Origin: Bifidobacterium breve
GTDB lineage: Bacteria > Actinomycetota > Actinomycetes > S36-B12 > UBA5976
Reading direction: 5' to 3'
Assembly (NCBI GenBank): GCA_945866135.1
Contig: CAMBGF010000003.1
Location: forward strand, 1 to 52,398
Length of the DNA: 52,398 bases
This document shows, one piece after another, positions 17,195 through 25,814 of this stretch (within the stretch, counting starts at the first letter, position 1; every line of letters begins with the position of its first letter). The notes under the pieces were generated by a model. The model was not told the DNA's origin. It saw nothing but the letters and a program-made list of their open reading frames with translations, and searched no databases. The position numbers were made by a program, and so were the translations under genes.

Positions 17195-17755
17195 ATGGAA
17201 CGAATTGGTCGCGCAGTTCACCCGCTGATGATTCCGCAAGATGCGAATCCACCGCAGCGGCATGTCGATGCACCAAAGCCTGGTGAGACGATCGCAAGTC
17301 ATTACCGAAATTGTTTTGGTTGCGGCGTAGACCACCCAACGGGGCTTCACATCCAAATCGAAGCCGGCGCTGGAATGACAACGCGGGCGGTTTTTGAGGT
17401 TACTCAACATCATCAAGGCGCGCCAGGTATTGCCCACGGTGGGATTTTGTCCCTGGCCTTTGATGAATCGCTTGGAGCTACTAATTGGTTAATCAGATCT
17501 CCAGCGGTTACTGCGCATTTGGAAGTTTCATATCGACTTCCCGTGCCAGTTGGAACTAAAGTTTTTATTGAAGCAACCATGCAGGCAGTGCTGGGACGCA
17601 AAATTTGGTCAACTGCAGAAGGCCGCTTGGACGCACCAGATGGCCCCCTAGCTGTGGAGGCTGGTTCGCTTTATATGCAGGTGCCACAAGAACATTTTGA
17701 TAGGCACCGAGGAATTACCGACATGAATTCAACATTGCTAGACATTGCCCCATGA
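17195..17755 (+). CDS. PaaI-type hotdog-fold thioesterase
   Basis: A 186-residue hotdog-fold protein. A short lead is followed by NCFGCGVDHPTGL, an actinobacterial signature of this subgroup, and then GIAHGGILSLAFDES, the active-site loop and helix of PaaI-type acyl-CoA thioesterases. The substrate is probably an acyl-CoA, but this cannot be specified. ATG 17195 is preferred to upstream GTG codons because a -10 box sits seven bases before it. The stop overlaps the dut start (ATGA), which places this gene first in a thioesterase-dut-DUF3710 operon. Confidence 0.82.
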   Translation: MERIGRAVHPLMIPQDANPPQRHVDAPKPGETIASHYRNCFGCGVDHPTGLHIQIEAGAGMTTRAVFEVTQHHQGAPGIAHGGILSLAFDESLGATNWLIRSPAVTAHLEVSYRLPVPVGTKVFIEATMQAVLGRKIWSTAEGRLDAPDGPLAVEAGSLYMQVPQEHFDRHRGITDMNSTLLDIAP

Positions 17756-18198
17756 GCAAACTCCAAATCGAATTTGTTTTGCTTCACGAACTAGCGACCC
17801 CACCGGTATATGCCCACCACGGTGACGCGGGTGCTGACTTAGTCTGCGTTGAAGACGTTACTTTGGCACCTGGTGAACGAGTGTTAGTTGCAACAGGACT
17901 TGCGATTGCCTTACCCGCAGGTTATGTCGGCCTTGTTCATCCAAGATCTGGACTCGCTTTTAAGAATGGAATAGGAATTGTAAATACCCCAGGAACTATT
18001 GACTCGGGATATCGCGGTGAACTAAAAATTTGTTTGATCAATTTGGATAAACATGAAACTGTGCGATTGCCGGCTGGGAGTCGAATTGCCCAGTTAGTTA
18101 TTCAAGAAGTTACTACTGCGCAATTCGTGCAAGTCACGCAGCTTGAACCTACGCCACGAAATGAACAGGGTTTTGGTTCAACTGGAGTTGCCACATGA
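17752..18198 (+). CDS. dut: dUTP diphosphatase
   Basis: A 148-residue trimeric dUTPase that hydrolyses dUTP to dUMP and pyrophosphate, keeping uracil out of DNA and feeding thymidylate synthesis. Motif 1 (DAGADL) is near residue 25, motif 2 (PRSGLA) near 64, motif 3 (NTPGTIDSGYRGE) near 80 and motif 4 (RIAQLV) near 110. The C-terminal motif 5 (RNEQGFGSTG), which closes over the active site, is also present. All five dUTPase motifs are intact. It overlaps both its neighbours by 4 bases. Confidence 0.97.
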   Translation: MSKLQIEFVLLHELATPPVYAHHGDAGADLVCVEDVTLAPGERVLVATGLAIALPAGYVGLVHPRSGLAFKNGIGIVNTPGTIDSGYRGELKICLINLDKHETVRLPAGSRIAQLVIQEVTTAQFVQVTQLEPTPRNEQGFGSTGVAT

Positions 18199-18797
18199 CC
18201 CAGGGTCCCTTCGATAGTTCAAGTGCGCCCGACACCAGCGATATGCTCGATTTAGGTTCGTTGTTATTACCAAATGTTCCCGGCCTAGAAGTTCATCTTG
18301 ATTTGGATGTTCGTGCTGGAATTGGAAAATCTGTTTCGCTACACATAGATATGTCGATAGCAGAAGTTCAAGTTTTCGCGGCCGCAACCAACGAAGATCT
18401 CTGGGGCGAAATGCGCAATGCGATCGCAGCCGGATTGCGCGAACAGGATGTGGATTGCCAAATAGTTGAGGGTCGCTTTGGCACGGAAGTTCGCACTGTT
18501 ATGCCAACTGTTGATCTAGACGGCAATGCGCACGTGCAACCCGTTCGGTTTGTGGGAATTCGTGGATCACGTTGGTTCTTAAGAGTTGTAATAAGTGGTG
18601 ATGGCGCTATCGCAAACACTCAAGTCCCTTGTGAAATTGACGATGTTATTGCCCAGATTGTTGTTCATCGAGGAAGTGAACCGCAAGCCCCAGGTGAGCG
18701 ACTTTGGTTGCGCAGTCCGAATTCAAATTCAGCGCCTGCTACCGAAGATCCTGCACAAGATCAGGCGAAATACGGACACGTGCACATTTCGCTGTAA
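18195..18797 (+). CDS. DUF3710 protein
   Basis: A 200-residue soluble protein that matches the actinobacterial DUF3710 family, with LRVVISGDGA and VEGRFGTEV-type segments and a conserved GIRGSRWFLR strand near residue 125. No catalytic motif is evident. The gene is translationally coupled to dut by an ATGA overlap, which is the usual arrangement. Function is unknown. Confidence 0.85.
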   Translation: MTQGPFDSSSAPDTSDMLDLGSLLLPNVPGLEVHLDLDVRAGIGKSVSLHIDMSIAEVQVFAAATNEDLWGEMRNAIAAGLREQDVDCQIVEGRFGTEVRTVMPTVDLDGNAHVQPVRFVGIRGSRWFLRVVISGDGAIANTQVPCEIDDVIAQIVVHRGSEPQAPGERLWLRSPNSNSAPATEDPAQDQAKYGHVHISL

Positions 18798-18865
18798 TTG
18801 AGCGGTCAAACTTCAGTGCTCGAAAGTGGTTAAAGTAAGTATGTGAATTACAGTCGGAACACGCC

Positions 18866-19528
18866 ATGAGTGATGCGAAGCAAGATTCCAATGACGAAGG
18901 CATTGTTCATGAGATCAAAGATGACTCTGAATTACTCGCTAAGGCACTCGGTGGCTGGGCTGGCATAGTTGATTCTGGCCTACCATTCCTGGTTTTCACC
19001 ATTGCCTATCTTGCTACTGACCGAAATTTACAAGTCACTCTTTACGCGGCGCTCGGCACAGCTGCGATTTTGGCGGTACTGCGACTTGCCCGAAAGCAGT
19101 CGCTGCAACAGGTACTAGCTGGCCTGTTTGGAATAGCGATTGCGGCATTTCTCGCACGCCGTACTGGGAATGCGGATAATTTTTTCCTGCCAGGGATTCT
19201 GACAAATGCCGCTTATACAGCCGCTTGCTTAGTAAGTATTCTCGCGAAACGGCCACTGCTTGGTTATGTACTGGAAGCCATGCGCGGCAATGATATGTCG
19301 TGGGTAAAGGACACCAAGAAGCACAAATTATTTAGCACGATCACTTGGTTGTGGACTTTGATGTTTGGAATTCGTGTTGCAATCATGTTGCCTCTATATT
19401 TTTTGGGCCAGACTGCTGCGTTAGGTACGTTAAAGATTCTTTTGGGATATCCATTATTCGCACTTGCAATATTCCTCACATATCGATTGTTAACAAAAGA
19501 CAAATTGCTTTCGGGTGAAAACTCGTGA
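18866..19528 (+). CDS. DUF3159 membrane protein
   Basis: A 220-residue integral membrane protein with about five to six hydrophobic segments (near residues 30-48, 52-68, 78-95, 105-122, 160-180 and 188-206). It has the DUF3159 hallmarks GGWAGIVDSGLPFLVF near residue 30 and LGYVLEAMRG near residue 132. Function is unknown. The gene normally follows DUF3710 in actinobacteria. Here its stop overlaps the methyltransferase start (GTGA), whereas in mycobacteria potassium-uptake (Trk) genes lie between the two. Confidence 0.85.
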   Translation: MSDAKQDSNDEGIVHEIKDDSELLAKALGGWAGIVDSGLPFLVFTIAYLATDRNLQVTLYAALGTAAILAVLRLARKQSLQQVLAGLFGIAIAAFLARRTGNADNFFLPGILTNAAYTAACLVSILAKRPLLGYVLEAMRGNDMSWVKDTKKHKLFSTITWLWTLMFGIRVAIMLPLYFLGQTAALGTLKILLGYPLFALAIFLTYRLLTKDKLLSGENS

Positions 19529-20715
19529 CAGAGACTCAAGAAACCCGAATTGGTGACGTTGTTGAATTAACAGTAGACAAAGTTGCCAATGGTGGTTTTT
19601 GTATTGCACGCCATAATGGGCAAGTTGTGTTCCTGCGTCATGGTATTCCAGGTGAAGTTGTGCGCGCGGAAATCACTGACATCAGCAAGAAATTTTTACG
19701 TGCAGATGTGGTGGAGGTTGTTACTGCCAGCGAGCATCGAACTCCGGCGCCATGCAGTTACGCGGGAACTTGTGGTGGTTGTGACTGGCAACACGTTAGC
19801 TTGTCCCATCAGCGAGAGTTAAAGAGTGAAGTTGTGCGCGAACAACTTGCACACTTAGGTGGAATCACCCATGTCAATGGAAAACCCCTTGCGGAATTTG
19901 CGGTAGTAGCTCTTTCGCCGCAAGAAACTGGATTACGTTGGCGCACTCGAAATCGTTACTCTCGCATTGGCGGTGTTTCGGTGGGGTTGAAGATGACTCG
20001 ATCACATACCGTAATTGAAATCGAGGATTGCTTAATTGCTGTTGAAGGCTCTGTCGCCTTGGCGCAAGCCAAAGTGCATCTGGGAACTGGCGACATAAGT
20101 ACCGCGCAGAGTTCCTCTGGTCAGCACGTAGTAGTTGATCAACGCGGTGGTCCATGGCTGGATGAAACAGTTGGGGATCGTAGTTGGCGAATTCATGCCG
20201 GTTCGTTTTGGCAAGTCCATAAAGATGCTCCAGAAGTTTTTGTGCAAACGGTTCGTCGCTTTGCGAATTTAAAAGCCGGAGATAAAGCACTAGACCTTTA
20301 CGCTGGCGCCGGATTATTTGCCGCCAGTTTGGGAGCCGATGTTCGGGAAAGTGGTGAAGTCGTTGCAGTTGAATCAGTTATTGACTCCATGCGCGATGCC
20401 CGTCGCTCGTGTAGTGATTTGCCACAACTGGATTTGATTACGGCAGATGTGAGGAAGTGGATAACTCAAATAGCTGAAGATTTTGAAGTTGTAATTTTGG
20501 ATCCACCTCGCGCCGGTGCGGGCCTTGAAGTAATTACGGAAATCGATCGCATTACCAAGCGCGCGGTTGTCTACGTGGCTTGCGAACCAAGCGCACTGGG
20601 AAGAGATGCAAAGTACTTGGCCGATGCTGGCTGGACTATGACGCAACTTGTTGGCTTAGATGCCTTCCCAATGACTGGCCATGTGGAATGCATTGCGCTT
20701 TTTGAAAGATTTTGA
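19525..20715 (+). CDS. TRAM-domain class I SAM-dependent RNA methyltransferase (RlmD/TrmA family)
   Basis: A 396-residue enzyme that probably makes 5-methyluridine in rRNA or tRNA. An N-terminal TRAM RNA-binding domain covers residues 5-60. Cysteines in CSYAGTCGGCDWQH (near 70-84) plus a later Cys (EDCLIA, near 173) fit the [4Fe-4S] ligands of this family. The SAM site LDLYAGAGLFAASLG is near residue 255, LDPPRAGAG near 327 and the catalytic Cys in VVYVACEPSALGRD near 355. The target base cannot be set by eye. GTG is the start, coupled to the DUF3159 gene by a 4-base overlap. Confidence 0.88.
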   Translation: MTETQETRIGDVVELTVDKVANGGFCIARHNGQVVFLRHGIPGEVVRAEITDISKKFLRADVVEVVTASEHRTPAPCSYAGTCGGCDWQHVSLSHQRELKSEVVREQLAHLGGITHVNGKPLAEFAVVALSPQETGLRWRTRNRYSRIGGVSVGLKMTRSHTVIEIEDCLIAVEGSVALAQAKVHLGTGDISTAQSSSGQHVVVDQRGGPWLDETVGDRSWRIHAGSFWQVHKDAPEVFVQTVRRFANLKAGDKALDLYAGAGLFAASLGADVRESGEVVAVESVIDSMRDARRSCSDLPQLDLITADVRKWITQIAEDFEVVILDPPRAGAGLEVITEIDRITKRAVVYVACEPSALGRDAKYLADAGWTMTQLVGLDAFPMTGHVECIALFERF

Positions 20716-20748
20716 TCACCTGAGGTAGAAAATCCCAGTGTTCAGGCG

Positions 20749-20754
20749 TATAAT
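20749..20754 (+). promoter_or_regulatory. Consensus -10 box of acnA promoter
   Basis: A perfect TATAAT lies 33 bases before the acnA start, placing transcription near 20761, inside the palindrome at 20756-20773. No good -35 element is seen at normal spacing, so an activator or upstream element may be involved. Confidence 0.6.
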
Positions 20755-20755
20755 T

Positions 20756-20773
20756 TATCTTGACATCAAGATA
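20756..20773 (+). promoter_or_regulatory. 18-bp palindromic operator candidate for acnA
   Basis: TATCTTGA-CA-TCAAGATA is a perfect 8+2+8 inverted repeat immediately after the -10 box and over the expected transcription start. A dimeric regulator bound here would block initiation. The symmetry and AT-rich arms fit a MarR- or TetR-type operator. No regulator gene is next to it. Confidence 0.6.
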
Positions 20774-20786
20774 CTTTAGGAGTCTC

Positions 20787-23450
20787 GTGAGCAGCCTTAA
20801 TTCCTTCAACGCCAAATCCGAACTAACTGTGGCTGGTAAGAATTACACGATTTTTCGGCTGGATGCGTTGCCGCACGCAAAGCTGCTGCCTTTCACTCAT
20901 AAAGTTTTGCTGGAGAATTTGTTACGAACTGAAGATGGCGCAAATGTGACTGCTGCGCAGATTGAAACTTTGGCTAATTGGGATTCTCAAGCTGAGCCAA
21001 CTGATGAAATTCAATTCACTCCAGCCCGCGTGATCATGCAGGATTTCACTGGAGTTCCCTGCATAGTTGATCTGGCCACAATGCGAGAAGCCGTTACCGA
21101 ACTTGGTGGGGATCCAAATCAGATCAATCCGCTAGCACCTGCCGAACTTGTAATTGACCATTCGGTAATTGCAGATTTCTTTGGGGACTCTGCAGCTGCC
21201 GATAAAAACGTTGAACTTGAGTATGAAAGAAATAATGAGCGCTACAAGTTCTTGCGCTGGGGTCAGGACGCCTTCACAGATTTTAAAGTTGTGCCACCTG
21301 GCACGGGAATTGTTCATCAAGTAAATATTGAAGCGTTAGCGCGCGTAGTAATGGTTCGAGATGGGCTGGCTTATCCAGATAGTTGTGTTGGTACTGATTC
21401 ACACACAACTATGGTCAATGGCCTTGGTGTACTTGGTTGGGGAGTAGGAGGCATTGAAGCTGAAGCCGCAATGCTCGGGCAACCAGTTTCGATGTTGATT
21501 CCACGAGTAGTTGGCTTTAAATTGTTTGGACAAATGCAGCCGGGCACTACTGCCACGGACTTAGTGCTAACAATTACCGAAATGTTGCGCAAGCACGGCG
21601 TGGTTGGAAAATTTGTGGAGTTCTATGGTGAGGGTGTTACTGCAGTTTCGCTGGCCAATCGCGCAACGATCGGAAACATGAGTCCAGAATATGGATCGAC
21701 TGCCGCAATTTTCCCAATTGATGAGGAAACTCTTAATTACCTGCGGCTAACTGGTCGACCAGAATCTCAAATTGCATTAATCAAGGCTTACACCCAAGCC
21801 CAAGGTCTGTGGCACGATGTGGCACTTGAGCCAACATATTCGGAATACATCGAACTTGATTTAGGCGAAGTTCGCCCTTCGATAGCTGGACCAAAGCGAC
21901 CACAAGATCGAGTCCCTCTTGCAGATGCAGCAACATCTTTTGAAACAGCAGTAGCGACGTTCACTAAAGATCGAAACAAAACCGGCGCAGTGACTATGGG
22001 TAAAGAATCCTTTGAGGTTGGAAACGGCGCAGTAGTTATTGCGGCGATAACTTCCTGTACAAATACTTCAAACCCATCAGTGATGATGGCTGCTGGGTTA
22101 CTTGCTAAGAAAGCAGTGGAAAAGGGTCTAGTTAGTAAGCCTTGGGTTAAAACTACTTTGGCACCTGGGTCACAAGTAGTTACTGATTACTACAACAAAT
22201 CAGGGCTGACTAAGTATTTGGATGCGCTTGGTTTTAATCTCGTTGGCTATGGCTGCACAACTTGTATTGGTAATTCGGGTCCAATTGCGCCAGAAATTAG
22301 CTCAGTCATTGCGGAAAATAATTTAGCCGCAGTAGCCGTACTTTCCGGAAATCGAAACTTTGAGGGTCGAATCAATCCAGATGTAAAAATGAATTATTTG
22401 GCGTCGCCACCACTTGTGGTTGCGTACGCGATTGCAGGTTCGATGGCAATTGACATCCAAAATGATTCCCTCGGTGATGATAAAAATGGCAATCCGGTTT
22501 ACTTGAAGGACATTTGGCCAACTTCACAAGAAATTGCAGATGTAATTGACTCCTCAATTGATGCGCAGATGTTTACTTCTCGCTACAAGGATGTCTTTGC
22601 TGGGGATGCGCGTTGGCAAAATCTTGATACTCCAACCGGAGCAACTTTCGCCTGGGATCCAAAAAGCACTTACGTCAGGCGGCCGCCATATTTTGAAGAC
22701 ATGCCAGCTAACCCGGTACCTGTCACCGATGTCTTTGGCGCGCGAGTACTTGCAAAGTTAGGTGACTCAGTTACGACTGATCATATTTCTCCTGCAGGTT
22801 CAATTCGCGAAGACAGTCCAGCGGGTAAGTACTTAAGAGAAAATGGCGTTGCCAGAGCAGACTTTAACTCCTATGGATCACGTCGGGGAAATCATGAAGT
22901 GATGATTCGCGGAACTTTTGCAAACATCCGGCTGCGTAACCAACTCCTTGATGATGTCGAAGGCGGATTTACGCGCGACTTCACATTAGATGACGCGCCA
23001 CAAACTTCGATTTATGAAGCTTCAGTAAATGCTGCGGCAAAGAATGTGCCGATGGTAATTCTTGCTGGCAAGGAATATGGATCGGGCTCATCTCGAGACT
23101 GGGCCGCAAAGGGCACCGCGCTGCTTGGAGTTCGAGTCGTGATCGCAGAATCTTATGAACGAATTCATCGCTCTAACTTGATTGGTATGGGAGTGTTACC
23201 TCTGCAGTACCCAGCAGGGGAGTCTGCTGATTCGCTTGGCTTAACTGGCACCGAAACTTTCGATGTGACTGGAATTGTGGAATTGAACAATGGCGTAACA
23301 CCAAAAACTGTTACGGTCACAGCTCGCGCCGAAGACGGAAAAGTCGTCAAATTCTTGGCTGTGTTGCGAATCGATACCCCAGGAGAAGCTGATTATTTCC
23401 GCCATGGTGGAATTCTGCAGTACGTCCTTCGTTCACTTGTAAGCGCTTAA
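20787..23450 (+). CDS. acnA: Aconitate hydratase (AcnA type)
   Basis: An 887-residue aconitase converting citrate to isocitrate in the TCA cycle. The [4Fe-4S] cluster cysteines lie in the [10 protein letters not shown] motif and in [12 protein letters not shown]. The substrate-binding GSHT-like region ([22 protein letters not shown]) and the C-terminal swivel-domain motif [15 protein letters not shown] are intact. GTG 20787 is preceded by AGGAG at good spacing; the TTG at 20760 is within the operator and is rejected. The gene is preceded by a strong -10 box and an 18-bp palindrome. Intact length and all motifs indicate an active enzyme. Confidence 0.96.
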   Translation: MSSLNSFNAKSELTVAGKNYTIFRLDALPHAKLLPFTHKVLLENLLRTEDGANVTAAQIETLANWDSQAEPTDEIQFTPARVIMQDFTGVPCIVDLATMREAVTELGGDPNQINPLAPAELVIDHSVIADFFGDSAAADKNVELEYERNNERYKFLRWGQDAFTDFKVVPPGTGIVHQVNIEALARVVMVRDGLAYPDSCVGTDSHTTMVNGLGVLGWGVGGIEAEAAMLGQPVSMLIPRVVGFKLFGQMQPGTTATDLVLTITEMLRKHGVVGKFVEFYGEGVTAVSLANRATIGNMSPEYGSTAAIFPIDEETLNYLRLTGRPESQIALIKAYTQAQGLWHDVALEPTYSEYIELDLGEVRPSIAGPKRPQDRVPLADAATSFETAVATFTKDRNKTGAVTMGKESFEVGNGAVVIAAITSCTNTSNPSVMMAAGLLAKKAVEKGLVSKPWVKTTLAPGSQVVTDYYNKSGLTKYLDALGFNLVGYGCTTCIGNSGPIAPEISSVIAENNLAAVAVLSGNRNFEGRINPDVKMNYLASPPLVVAYAIAGSMAIDIQNDSLGDDKNGNPVYLKDIWPTSQEIADVIDSSIDAQMFTSRYKDVFAGDARWQNLDTPTGATFAWDPKSTYVRRPPYFEDMPANPVPVTDVFGARVLAKLGDSVTTDHISPAGSIREDSPAGKYLRENGVARADFNSYGSRRGNHEVMIRGTFANIRLRNQLLDDVEGGFTRDFTLDDAPQTSIYEASVNAAAKNVPMVILAGKEYGSGSSRDWAAKGTALLGVRVVIAESYERIHRSNLIGMGVLPLQYPAGESADSLGLTGTETFDVTGIVELNNGVTPKTVTVTARAEDGKVVKFLAVLRIDTPGEADYFRHGGILQYVLRSLVSA

Positions 23451-23462
23451 CCGCTTAACTTC

Positions 23463-23801
23463 ATGAACAGTTGGCCATCTGATCTGATGCCTGCCGGTGC
23501 TACTGGGTGGGAAGTTAAGGCAGTCGCCTGGTTACTGGATCGTTGTCCTTCAGAGTTTCGTACTTATGAAATATTTCGCACGCATCCAGCAGCGCTTGGT
23601 TACGTAACGCAATTTCATTTGGAACATCAAGTGCAGGCAATCCGAGATGCCTACCGAAGCGCGCGAACTACTGCCAATTTAAAACCAGAACCACTCGATG
23701 AACTACTTGCTGCGCTAGAGCACGAGGGCGCTCGATTAGCTTTGGAACTAGAACAGGCCAGCTCGGTTATCAAAGCTCTAATTGGCCAGAATTCCAATTA
23801 A
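23463..23801 (+). CDS. Conserved hypothetical protein between acnA and dxs
   Basis: A 112-residue soluble, mostly helical protein with no recognised motif. It contains a hydrophobic start (GWEVKAVAWLLDRCP), a central TYEIFRTHPAALGYV and a C-terminal amphipathic helix rich in Glu/Leu/Ala. The start is 12 bases after the acnA stop with no clear ribosome binding site, so it may be read through from acnA. Codon use looks like its neighbours. I do not recognise a family; similar small proteins occur near dxs in other actinobacteria, but I cannot confirm homology. Confidence 0.6.
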   Translation: MNSWPSDLMPAGATGWEVKAVAWLLDRCPSEFRTYEIFRTHPAALGYVTQFHLEHQVQAIRDAYRSARTTANLKPEPLDELLAALEHEGARLALELEQASSVIKALIGQNSN

Positions 23802-23936
23802 CATAGGCCCGTTTCGAAGTAGGCCAGTGCGCTGGCGCAAGGCATTTAACTCAATAGGTGATTAGACTTGGCAGATGATCCCGCGGCAAGTCGGTGGGAA
23901 ATTGCTAGCGGCAAAATGATTTGCGAAGGTGGGTTT

Positions 23937-25814
23937 ATGTCAATCTTAAAAGGCGTTGAGTCACCAGCAGACTTGCGCTCATTGACCCCTATGCAACTGG
24001 ATCAACTTGCCATTGAGATCCGAGCTTCCCTTGTGGACTACGTGACGCGCACTGGCGGTCACTTAGGTCCAAACCTTGGCGTGGTTGAGCTCACTCTGGC
24101 GTTGCACTTAGTTTTTGACTCGCCTAAAGATCCAATCCTGTGGGATACGGGCCATCAAACTTATGTGCACAAAATGATTACTGGTCGTGCGGGAGATTTT
24201 GATTCACTTCGCCAGGAAGGCGGGCTATCGGGTTATCCGAGCCGGGCCGAAAGTATTCACGACGTTATTGAAAATAGTCACGCTTCAACGGCGCTTTCTT
24301 ATGCAGATGGCATCGCGAAGGCTTTTGAGATCCATGGGGAAAGTGATCGCCATGTAGTTGCAGTCGTAGGTGACGGCGCCCTTACTGGTGGCATGACTTG
24401 GGAAGCTTTAAATAACATTGCAGATGGTTCGGATCGATCTATAGTCATCGTTGTTAATGACAACGAACGCTCATACTCACCAACTATTGGCGGCATGGCG
24501 CGACATCTGGCCACGTTGCGGACAAATCGAGGTTACGAAAAATTCTTAGACTGGGGTAAATCCGTCTTGGAACGAACTCCAGTAGTTGGCGCGCCGGTCT
24601 ATGACGCCCTGCATGGCATGAAAAAAGGTATTAAAGATTTCATCGCACCACAGGGTTTGTTTGAAGATCTCGGGCTTAAGTACATCGGTCCCATCGATGG
24701 TCACAATATCTCTGATATGAAATTTGCATTTCAACGTGCGCGCGATTTCGGTGCACCCGTGATTGTGCACGTAATCACCGAAAAGGGTAGGGGTTACCAG
24801 CCAGCTGAATCAGATGAGGCTGACCGATTCCACGCCGTAGGAATTGTAGATCCAGACACGGGTAAGCCATTAACACAATCAGCAAAATCTTGGACTTCAG
24901 TATTTTCAGGGGAGCTAGTTGCCATTGGAAGTGAGCGACAAGATGTTGTGGCAATCACAGCAGCCATGCTTGGTCCAACGGGTTTAACACCGTTCGCAGA
25001 AAAGTATCCGACTCGCACCTTTGATGTTGGAATTGCGGAGCAGCATGCAGTCACCAGCGCTGTTGGTATGGCACATGCTGGACTTCATCCAGTCGTTGCA
25101 ATTTATTCAACATTCTTAAATCGCGCAGTTGATCAAGTGATTATGGACTGCGCGCTCCACAATGCAGGTGTCACCTTTGCCCTGGATCGCTCTGGAGTTA
25201 CCGGCGACGACGGCGCCAGCCATAACGGAATGTGGGATATGGCGTTACTACGCGTCGTTCCAAATTTGGATTTATATGCACCGCGCGATGGTCAACAATT
25301 GAAATCTGCTTTACGTAGTTCGGTAGCAAAATCAGATCACCCTACGGTGATTCGTTTTTCTAAGGGCGCAGTCCCAGCTGACATCCCAGCAGTAACGCAA
25401 CTTGGTTTTGCTGATGTGCTGCTAGCAACCCAGCGACCAGATGTCAGCATCGTTGCAATCGGTGTGATGGCTACTCCGGCTCTGGAGGCCGCGCATAGTC
25501 TGCAAGACCAGGGTTTTAATGTGGAAGTAATCGATCCCGTTCAAGTCTTGCCGTTATCGCCAGGTCTAATTAACTACTTGAGCAACCGAGAATTTGTCGT
25601 AACAATCGAAGATGGATTAGTTGATGGCGGCATTGGTGAAGCGATTGGTAGCGCGCTGCGCAGGGCTAATTCGCCGACTCGAGTTATCTCACTTGGCGTT
25701 CCAAAGAAATTCTTAGATCACGCCACTCGAAAGTCAATCCTAAATAGTTTGCAACTCGATGCCCAGGGTATTGCAGCAACAATTGCTGAGGGTCTAAAAA
25801 CGACCGTTAGGTAA
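23937..25814 (+). CDS. dxs: 1-deoxy-D-xylulose-5-phosphate synthase
   Basis: A 625-residue thiamine-diphosphate enzyme that joins pyruvate and glyceraldehyde 3-phosphate, the first step of the MEP isoprenoid pathway. The N-terminal TPP half has GGHLGPNLGVVELTLALH, DTGHQTYVHK and the GDGALTGGM-x(n)-N motif. The pyrimidine-binding half has TFDVGIAEQHAVT and DRSGVTGDDGASHNG. A C-terminal transketolase domain follows. GAAGGTGGG lies 4-12 bases before ATG 23937; a start at 23868 would add an unsupported extension. The gene ends in an 8-base overlap with the convergent RNase D gene. Confidence 0.96.
   Translation: MSILKGVESPADLRSLTPMQLDQLAIEIRASLVDYVTRTGGHLGPNLGVVELTLALHLVFDSPKDPILWDTGHQTYVHKMITGRAGDFDSLRQEGGLSGYPSRAESIHDVIENSHASTALSYADGIAKAFEIHGESDRHVVAVVGDGALTGGMTWEALNNIADGSDRSIVIVVNDNERSYSPTIGGMARHLATLRTNRGYEKFLDWGKSVLERTPVVGAPVYDALHGMKKGIKDFIAPQGLFEDLGLKYIGPIDGHNISDMKFAFQRARDFGAPVIVHVITEKGRGYQPAESDEADRFHAVGIVDPDTGKPLTQSAKSWTSVFSGELVAIGSERQDVVAITAAMLGPTGLTPFAEKYPTRTFDVGIAEQHAVTSAVGMAHAGLHPVVAIYSTFLNRAVDQVIMDCALHNAGVTFALDRSGVTGDDGASHNGMWDMALLRVVPNLDLYAPRDGQQLKSALRSSVAKSDHPTVIRFSKGAVPADIPAVTQLGFADVLLATQRPDVSIVAIGVMATPALEAAHSLQDQGFNVEVIDPVQVLPLSPGLINYLSNREFVVTIEDGLVDGGIGEAIGSALRRANSPTRVISLGVPKKFLDHATRKSILNSLQLDAQGIAATIAEGLKTTVR

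Noticed and set aside
20760-20786. TTG start for acnA
   Set aside because: It would lie on the palindrome and expected transcription start; GTG 20787 has AGGAG at good spacing.
23868-23936. Longer N-terminus for dxs
   Set aside because: The extra 23 residues have no counterpart in Dxs; ATG 23937 has a strong ribosome binding site.
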